Assembly: GCA_022828105.1 (NCBI GenBank)
Contig: JAJEJC010000009.1
Coordinates: 108,580-172,579 of the forward strand
Reading direction: 5' to 3'
DNA from: Dehalococcoidia bacterium
GTDB taxonomy: Bacteria > Chloroflexota > Dehalococcoidia > Bin125
DNA: 64,000 nt
The translations under genes were made by a program, and so were the position numbers. Positions 58,064 to 64,000 of this stretch are shown here, piece by piece (the stretch's first letter is position 1; the number at the start of each line of letters is the position of its first letter). The notes under the pieces were generated by a model. That model did no database searches, had not been told where the DNA came from, and saw only the letters and a list, made by a program, of their open reading frames with translations.

Positions 58064-58771
58064 ATGCCCGGCGCAGCGCCACTTCGCCTTACGCGCATCG
58101 ACGAGATCGCCGTGATTGGCGGCGGCAGCGTGCTCGACGCGGAGTTCGTCCGCCGGCTTGACGAGTTCTGCGAGACGCTCGATGACGAGGCGCGAGTGCT
58201 GGTGCTCAATCCCGAGCCGAGCATCTGGCAAGGCTTCCATGGCGAGATCGAGCCCGGTGATCCATTTCGCGCCATCGCGGAGCTCGCGCAACCCACTATC
58301 GCCGTGCTGACGGACGACGTGCGGGGCGGCGGACTCGAACTGGCGCTCTGCGCGGACGTACGCGTTGCCGGTTCCGTTGCATCGATTGGGTTCGATCCGC
58401 TGGCGGACGGGTTCCCGCGCGCCGGTGGGCTGCAGCGTCTCACCCGCGCGATCGGCCGTTCGCGAGCTACGCAACTGGTTATGCTCGAACGCGAGCTCGA
58501 CGCTCACACTGCACTCGACTGGGCACTCGTGAACGATGTTCACGACGATCCGTTCGAGGCCGCGATGCAGTTCGCAGCTTCGATTGCCGCACGCGGACCG
58601 ATCGCCGCGCGTTACGCCAAGGATGCCATTCGACACGGGCTCGACATGCCGCTCGCTCAGGCGCTGCATTACGAGACCGAGCTGACCATCCTGCTCCAGG
58701 ACACCGCCGATCGCGCCGAAGGCGTCGAAGCCTTCGTCAACAAACGAGAACCACAGTTCAGCGGCAGATAG
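58064..58771 (+). CDS. Enoyl-CoA hydratase/isomerase family protein (divergent)
   Basis: AVLTDDVRGGGLELALCADVRVAGSVASIGFDPLADGFPRAGGLQRLTRAIG, RGPIAARYAKDAIRHGLDMPL. Confidence 0.88.
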   Translation: MPGAAPLRLTRIDEIAVIGGGSVLDAEFVRRLDEFCETLDDEARVLVLNPEPSIWQGFHGEIEPGDPFRAIAELAQPTIAVLTDDVRGGGLELALCADVRVAGSVASIGFDPLADGFPRAGGLQRLTRAIGRSRATQLVMLERELDAHTALDWALVNDVHDDPFEAAMQFAASIAARGPIAARYAKDAIRHGLDMPLAQALHYETELTILLQDTADRAEGVEAFVNKREPQFSGR

Positions 58772-58799
58772 ATCCGTTGCCGCACGGAAGGCGCAAGCG

Positions 58800-59048
58800 A
58801 TGCGACTGATTTTGGATGAAGAAGAGACCTGGTCGTTGATGACCCTGATCACTGCCCAGGTGCTCGATCAGGTCGAACTCTCGGACGACGCGGTCAAGGC
58901 GATCCGCGACTGGCGCGCCGGCGTCGTCGAGGGCAACGCCGCCATGGAGGCCGTCGCCAACGGCGTCAACGAGGCGTTGGGCAACACGATTGACGAAGAA
59001 CTGACCCGCCAGATTCGCCGCCGCGACTACTACCGCACGGTTCGCTGA
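58800..59048 (+). CDS. Small conserved hypothetical protein (paralogue of next ORF)
   Basis: 82 aa, aligns with 59085-59327 by eye; located between crotonase genes. Confidence 0.65.
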   Translation: MRLILDEEETWSLMTLITAQVLDQVELSDDAVKAIRDWRAGVVEGNAAMEAVANGVNEALGNTIDEELTRQIRRRDYYRTVR

Positions 59049-59084
59049 CAGGTCCGGGAGACATCGGGAAGAGGGAAGACGCAC

Positions 59085-59327
59085 ATGGTCAGAGTCGAAC
59101 TCGACATCGAAGAAGCGTGGGCAGTGTTCAGCCAGGTGGTCAATCACATGCTCGAGGAAGTGGAGATGGACAAGTCCGACCGGGCCAAGGTCCGCCGCTG
59201 GAAGTCCGGCGAGATGCGGCCCGGCCGCGAAGAGATGGACGCCCTGCACGAGAAAATGAACGCCGACATCGAGCGTCTCTGGGAAGTCCGCCGCAAGAGC
59301 GAGATCCGCAAACCCGACTGGCGTTGA
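59085..59327 (+). CDS. Small conserved hypothetical protein (paralogue of previous ORF)
   Basis: 80 aa; stop TGA overlaps ATG of following gene (TGATG 59325-59329). Confidence 0.7.
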   Translation: MVRVELDIEEAWAVFSQVVNHMLEEVEMDKSDRAKVRRWKSGEMRPGREEMDALHEKMNADIERLWEVRRKSEIRKPDWR

Positions 59328-60061
59328 TGACCGAACCGCTCGTCCTCTACGACAAACCGTTTGACGGCGTCGCCCGCGTCACGCTCAATCGTCCCGAGGC
59401 GCTGAACGCCATCAATCTGGCCATGCGCGACGAGCTGTGGACCTATGTCTCGGCCGCGCAGTTGGATCCCGATGTGCGGGCGCTGGTCTTCTTCGGCGCG
59501 GGCCCGCGCGCCTTCTCCGCCGGGGCCGACATCGCCGAGTTCGGCTCCGCGCCGTCACTGCACGAGTCGCGCGAGGCGCGGCGGCTCCGCGACCTCTGGG
59601 CGCTGCTCGAGGACCTGCCGATCCCAACAATCGCCGCGCTGCATGGATTCTGCTTCGGGGCGGGCATCGAGTTGCCGCTCTACTGCGATCTGCGGATCGC
59701 GGCGGAGGACACCCGCGTCGCCTTGCCCGAGGTCACGCTTGGCTACATCCCATCGGCGGGCGGTACCCAGCTCATGCCGCGAATTGCGCCTCCCGGCGCC
59801 GCTCGGGGATTGGTCCTGGGCGGTTCGCCTATCGACGCCGAGCAGGCATTGAGATGGGGCATCGTACACTGCCTGGTTGCGGACTCCGACCTGGAACAGG
59901 CCGTACTCACGGCCGCACAACTTCTCGCCGGGGTCGAACCTGACCTGACCGCCGCGGTCAAGCAGAGCATTCGTCGCGGCCTCGATCTCCCTATGTCCAC
60001 TGCGATTGCCCGGGACGCGCTGATCGCACGCCGATTGGCCAATACACTGTCTGATCGTTAA
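59327..60061 (+). CDS. Enoyl-CoA hydratase/isomerase family protein
   Basis: VTLNRPEALNAINLAM, GAGPRAFSAGADIAEFGS, LHGFCFGAGIELPLYCDLRIAAED, LPEVTLGYIPSAGGTQLMPR. Confidence 0.94.
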   Translation: MTEPLVLYDKPFDGVARVTLNRPEALNAINLAMRDELWTYVSAAQLDPDVRALVFFGAGPRAFSAGADIAEFGSAPSLHESREARRLRDLWALLEDLPIPTIAALHGFCFGAGIELPLYCDLRIAAEDTRVALPEVTLGYIPSAGGTQLMPRIAPPGAARGLVLGGSPIDAEQALRWGIVHCLVADSDLEQAVLTAAQLLAGVEPDLTAAVKQSIRRGLDLPMSTAIARDALIARRLANTLSDR

Positions 60062-60138
60062 CCGAATCGCACTCGCGACTGGCGAGATTGTCTGTCCCCG
60101 ACCGCCCCGACCGCCCTGACCGATCAAGGAGCCACCAA

Positions 60139-61710
60139 GTGAACACCGCCGACATGCTCGATATCGCCGCCGCCAACGTGCCCGACCGCGTCGCCCTGCT
60201 CTGCGAAGACACCAGCAAGACCTTCTCCGAGCTGGCTGCCGACGTCACCGTGCTTGCCAACGCCCTCCAGGGCCTCGGACTCTCGCACGGCGACCACGTT
60301 GGGGTGATGTCGGTCAACTCCGCCGAGTACGTGATTATCTACTACGCGTGCGCCAAGCTCGGCGTCACGTTTGTCCCGCTCAACTACCGCGCCAAGCGGG
60401 AAGAGCTGACCTACATGATCAACACGGTTGAGGCCAAGGCGATCTTCGTCTCCGACCGCTACCAGGACCTCGTCCGCGCAATCAAGGACGAGTGCCCGAC
60501 CGTCGGACACTACATCGCCATGGAGAACGACGTGCCGCTCGGTCAGCAGCACTACCGCGACCTGATGGCCACCGGTTCCGACGACTTCCTCTACGCACCG
60601 GTCGAGGACCACGACGCCACCGTGATCATCTACACCTCGGGCACGACGGCGATGCCCAAGGGCGTACAGGTCACGTACGGCGACTTGAGCAGCTACGCGA
60701 TGAACACGATCGAGATGGCCGATCCGACCGGCGTGCACAACAAGACGCTGCTCTCGGTGCCGCTCTTCCACATCGCCGGCGCGACCACCATGATCTCCTC
60801 GGTCTGGGGCGGTCGGACCCTGGTCATCCTGCCCCAGTTCTCGCCGGGCGCCTGGATCGAGGCAGTCGACACGCACGGGATCACCCACTCGATGGTCGTC
60901 CCCACCATGCTCAAGCGGACCATGGAAGACGAGCATTTCGCCAACTTCAAGGGCGAGACGCTGGAAGTGCTGACCTACGGCGCCGCGCCGATGCCCTATG
61001 ACGTCATCCGCGCGGCGGTCGATGTCTTCCCAGCGAACGTCGGCTTCATGAACGCCTACGGTCAGACCGAGTCGACCAGCACTATCTCCTTCCTCGGCCC
61101 CGACGACCACCGGCTGGACGGGACTCCTGAGGAAGTCGCCGTCAAGGAGCACCGCCTGCGCTCAGTCGGCAAAGTCATGCCTGACATTGATGTGATCATC
61201 ATGGACCCGTCCGACAACCCGGTCGGTACCGGCGAAGAGGGCGAGATCTGCGTACGCGGCGACCGCATCATGAGTGGTTACCTGAAGCAAGAAGAAGCCA
61301 CCGCCTCGGCGATCCGCGACGGCATCCTCTACACCGGCGATGTCGGCTACATCGACGACGAGGGCTACCTCTTCATCACCGGCCGGACGAAGGACCTGAT
61401 CATCCGCGGCGGCGAGAACATCGCTCCGGGCGAAATCGAGCAGGTGCTTGAAGGTCACCCCGCCGTCGCCGAGGCCGCCGTAATCGGCGCGCCCGACCTC
61501 GAGTGGGGCGAAGTCGTCAAGGCCGTCGTGATCCTGCACGACGGTCACAGCCTGTCGCTGGAAGAGGCGGTCGACTACACCAAGAACCAGCTCGCCAGCT
61601 ACAAGGCCCCGAGCTACCTCGCCATCGTCGACACGCTGCCCCGCAACCACATGGGCAAGGTCCTCAAGAACGACCTCCGCAAGACCCACGGCGAAGCCAG
61701 GAACGGCTAG
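60139..61710 (+). CDS. Acyl-CoA synthetase (AMP-binding enzyme)
   Basis: VIIYTSGTTAMPKGVQVTY, NAYGQTESTSTISFLG, YTGDVGYIDDEGYLFITGRTKDLIIRGGENIAPGEIEQVL, RNHMGKVLKNDLRK; GTG at 60139. Confidence 0.95.
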   Translation: MNTADMLDIAAANVPDRVALLCEDTSKTFSELAADVTVLANALQGLGLSHGDHVGVMSVNSAEYVIIYYACAKLGVTFVPLNYRAKREELTYMINTVEAKAIFVSDRYQDLVRAIKDECPTVGHYIAMENDVPLGQQHYRDLMATGSDDFLYAPVEDHDATVIIYTSGTTAMPKGVQVTYGDLSSYAMNTIEMADPTGVHNKTLLSVPLFHIAGATTMISSVWGGRTLVILPQFSPGAWIEAVDTHGITHSMVVPTMLKRTMEDEHFANFKGETLEVLTYGAAPMPYDVIRAAVDVFPANVGFMNAYGQTESTSTISFLGPDDHRLDGTPEEVAVKEHRLRSVGKVMPDIDVIIMDPSDNPVGTGEEGEICVRGDRIMSGYLKQEEATASAIRDGILYTGDVGYIDDEGYLFITGRTKDLIIRGGENIAPGEIEQVLEGHPAVAEAAVIGAPDLEWGEVVKAVVILHDGHSLSLEEAVDYTKNQLASYKAPSYLAIVDTLPRNHMGKVLKNDLRKTHGEARNG

Positions 61711-61727
61711 CACCATCCAGGGGCCGC

Positions 61728-61779
61728 GAGCTCGGCGGCCTGCCGACCGACTCTCATCAACAGTGGCTGCGCCGAGCTC
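61728..61779. terminator. 10-bp perfect inverted repeat GAGCTCGGCG/CGCCGAGCTC (32-nt loop), candidate terminator or operator
   Basis: Arms 61728-61737 and 61770-61779 in the intergenic region after acyl-CoA synthetase; no T-tract. Confidence 0.4.
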
Positions 61780-61848
61780 CGTTCGGTTCCTGAGGGCGTG
61801 CGTCCTTCCCGCTCAGATCACGTGCGATAATGCCCTCCGACGACCTTG

Positions 61849-64000
61849 ATGGTTGGGGGTGCTGCGGTGTCACTGTCTGCTCGAACTCCGGAATCGGATC
61901 AATCGGTTCGCCGATCCAATGCCACCTCGACCGGCAAGCGCGTCTCGGCGCTGGCGATTCCTGCCTGGCTGCCGCTGGGCGGGATTCTGCTGGTCTCGGG
62001 CGCCGAGACCGTCAGGGTGACCGGCGCGCACCGCGAACTCTTCTTCAACATCGACCACTTCTGGGTCCTCTACATGCTGCTGCCGTTCGTGATCGGCATC
62101 ATCATCTACGGCCTGGTCCGGCGCTCCCGTGTCTGGCGGCTGGGCCAGCCGATTATCTCCGGCCAGATCACGCGCGACTCTCTCCGCAACGCATTTGACA
62201 ATCTGCCTGTCCGCCTGGGACGGCTGGTCAAGGGCGGCGGCGGTACCGAGCGCGTGCTGCGCGATCCCTACTCGGGCGTGATGCACCTCTGCATCATGTC
62301 CTCGATGATTGTCCTCTTCCTCGTCACGGCGCTGCTGGCGATCGATGATTACATCCCGGTCGAGATTCTCGTCGGACCGCGCTATCTCGGTTACTCGCTA
62401 GTCGCCGACATCTTCGGTCTCGTCGGCATCGTCGGCGTGGCGATGGCCGTGGCCCATCGCTGGGTCCGGCCGCGCACCGCCTGGCTGCCGACCTGGGAGG
62501 ATTGGCTCATCCTCGGCGGCCTCGGCGCGCTGTTGATCACCGGCTTCCTCGTTGAGGGACTGCGCATCCACACCTCCGAGATCGACACCAATCCCGAGTG
62601 GTCCTACTGGTCGCCCGTCGGCTACGTCGTCGCGTTGATGTTCTCCGGGGTCAAAGTCTCTGCCGCGCTCGACATCCACACCACCTTCTGGTGGATCCAC
62701 ATGATCGGCGCGCTCTCCTGGATCACGCTGCTGGGTTACTCCAAGCTCAACCACCTGGTGCTCGCGCCGGCCAACGCCTTCCTCAAGCGCACCTCGGCGC
62801 CTGGCAAGCTCGACATGATCGAGAACATCGAGGAGCAGGAGCACTTCGGCGTCTCGCAGCTCGAGCACTTCTCAATGAAGCAGCTCTTCGAGCTTGACGT
62901 CTGCGTGCGCTGCGGACGCTGCACCGACAACTGCCCGGCCGACATCGCAGGCCAGCCGCTCTCGCCGATGCACATCATCCAGGACCTCAAGTCCTATGCC
63001 ACGGCCGTCGGCGAGCGCAAGGTCGCCAACCTCGTCCAGGGCAACGACCTCAACTTCGGCCTTGACGACGAAGCGCCGTTGGTCGGCGGCGTGGTTCGTG
63101 ACGAATCGCTCTGGGCCTGCCGCACATGCGGCGCCTGTGTCGAGGCCTGTCCCGTGTTCATCGAGCACGTGCCGACGATTGTGGACATGCGCCGCTCGCT
63201 GGTCATGGAAGAAGCACGCATGCCCGACATGGTCCAGGGCACGCTGGAAACCCTGGAACGCCAGGGACATCCCTGGCGCGGCACGCCCTACACCCGCGAC
63301 TCGTGGATGGAAGGCATCGAAGACCAGGTGCCCGAGTGGACCGGCGAGCAGGACTATCTCTACTTCGTCGGTTGCACCGGCGCATTCGTCGATCGCGCCC
63401 AGGAGATCACCCGCTCGGTTGTCTCGCTGCTTCGCGAGGCCGATGTCTCATTCGGCGTGATCAAGGGCATGGAATCCTGCAACGGCGACCCGGCTCGCCG
63501 GCTGGGGCACGAGTATCTCTACCAGATTCTCGCCGAGGGACTGATCGAGCTGTTCAACGAGACGGGCGTCAACGACGAGCAGAAGACGGTCATCACCCAC
63601 TGTCCGCACTGCTTCAATACGTTCCTCAACGAGTATCCCGACATGGGCGCGAAGTTCCAGGTGATTCACCACACGCAGCTCCTGGAACAGTTGGTTGACG
63701 CGGGACGACTCGTGCCGCGCGGCGACGGTCCGGAGCAGACGATCACCTACCACGACAGTTGTTACCTCGGCCGCCACAACGACATCTTCGAAGCGCCGCG
63801 CCGCATCCTTGAGCAAGTCCCCAACGTGACGCTGATCGAGATGCCGCGCAACCGCGAGCAGGGTCTGTGCTGCGGCGCCGGTGGCGGCAACATGTGGATG
63901 GAAGAGCAGGGCAAGAGCCGGGTCAACGAGGTGCGAGTCGAGGAAGCGGTCGCGACCGGCGCCGAATCCGCCTGCACCGCCTGCCCCTTCTGCATCCAGA
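61849..64000 (+). CDS. Membrane-anchored HdrCB/EtfD-like Fe-S oxidoreductase (NarI-like TM domain + 2x[4Fe-4S] + CCG domains), 3' truncated by window edge
   Basis: Open frame to window end (not in ORF track): TM segments FWVLYMLLPFVIGIIIYGLV..., CVRCGRCTDNCPA, CRTCGACVEACPV, ESCNGDPARRLGHEYLYQ, THCPHCFNTFLNEYP, YHDSCYLGRHNDIFEAPRRIL, GLCCGAGGGNMWMEE; ATG 61849 or GTG 61867. Confidence 0.9.
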   Translation, partial: MVGGAAVSLSARTPESDQSVRRSNATSTGKRVSALAIPAWLPLGGILLVSGAETVRVTGAHRELFFNIDHFWVLYMLLPFVIGIIIYGLVRRSRVWRLGQPIISGQITRDSLRNAFDNLPVRLGRLVKGGGGTERVLRDPYSGVMHLCIMSSMIVLFLVTALLAIDDYIPVEILVGPRYLGYSLVADIFGLVGIVGVAMAVAHRWVRPRTAWLPTWEDWLILGGLGALLITGFLVEGLRIHTSEIDTNPEWSYWSPVGYVVALMFSGVKVSAALDIHTTFWWIHMIGALSWITLLGYSKLNHLVLAPANAFLKRTSAPGKLDMIENIEEQEHFGVSQLEHFSMKQLFELDVCVRCGRCTDNCPADIAGQPLSPMHIIQDLKSYATAVGERKVANLVQGNDLNFGLDDEAPLVGGVVRDESLWACRTCGACVEACPVFIEHVPTIVDMRRSLVMEEARMPDMVQGTLETLERQGHPWRGTPYTRDSWMEGIEDQVPEWTGEQDYLYFVGCTGAFVDRAQEITRSVVSLLREADVSFGVIKGMESCNGDPARRLGHEYLYQILAEGLIELFNETGVNDEQKTVITHCPHCFNTFLNEYPDMGAKFQVIHHTQLLEQLVDAGRLVPRGDGPEQTITYHDSCYLGRHNDIFEAPRRILEQVPNVTLIEMPRNREQGLCCGAGGGNMWMEEQGKSRVNEVRVEEAVATGAESACTACPFCIQ

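Noticed and set aside
1-64000. CRISPR array, rRNA or tRNA genes, prophage or IS transposase
   Set aside because: No regularly spaced repeats, rRNA-like tracts, convincing tRNA cloverleaf or transposase ORF recognised by eye; tRNAscan/Infernal would be needed to exclude tRNA or ncRNA.

Overview
High-GC chromosomal window, densely coded on both strands, with no rRNA, tRNA or CRISPR array that I could recognise. The gene repertoire suggests a Chloroflexota/Dehalococcoidia (SAR202-like) lineage: repeated enoyl-CoA hydratases, CaiB/BaiF CoA-transferases, VOC proteins, a flavin monooxygenase, SDRs and ThyX. This taxonomic call is inference only. Core blocks are: a heme/siroheme operon (sirC-like, hemC, cobA-hemD fusion, hemB); a replication/repair block (dnaN, AddB-like, AddA-like, holA, then lexA); lepB-pyrE; thyX; and an acyl-CoA metabolism block ending in a membrane HdrCB/EtfD-like Fe-S oxidoreductase that runs off the window. 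Accessory segments are inserted between these. The most interesting is 20281-21496, a PD-(D/E)XK-like nuclease convergent and overlapping with a Mom-like GNAT-fold candidate DNA-modification protein, which could form an unusual restriction-modification pair. Also notable are: a single-polypeptide N6/N4 methyltransferase-HNH fusion (14604-15935) preceded by a thrice-repeated TGCCAGACAGC motif; a RelE/ParE-type toxin-antitoxin pair (17187-17695); a secreted protein with a degenerate tandem gluzincin domain split at a TGATG frame junction (8343-10366); dispersed G/C palindromic repeats (48945-49033, 52414-52454); and a kinase + class-III aminotransferase (phospholyase-like) pair (4505-6794). All family calls come from reading motifs by eye; no database search was run.
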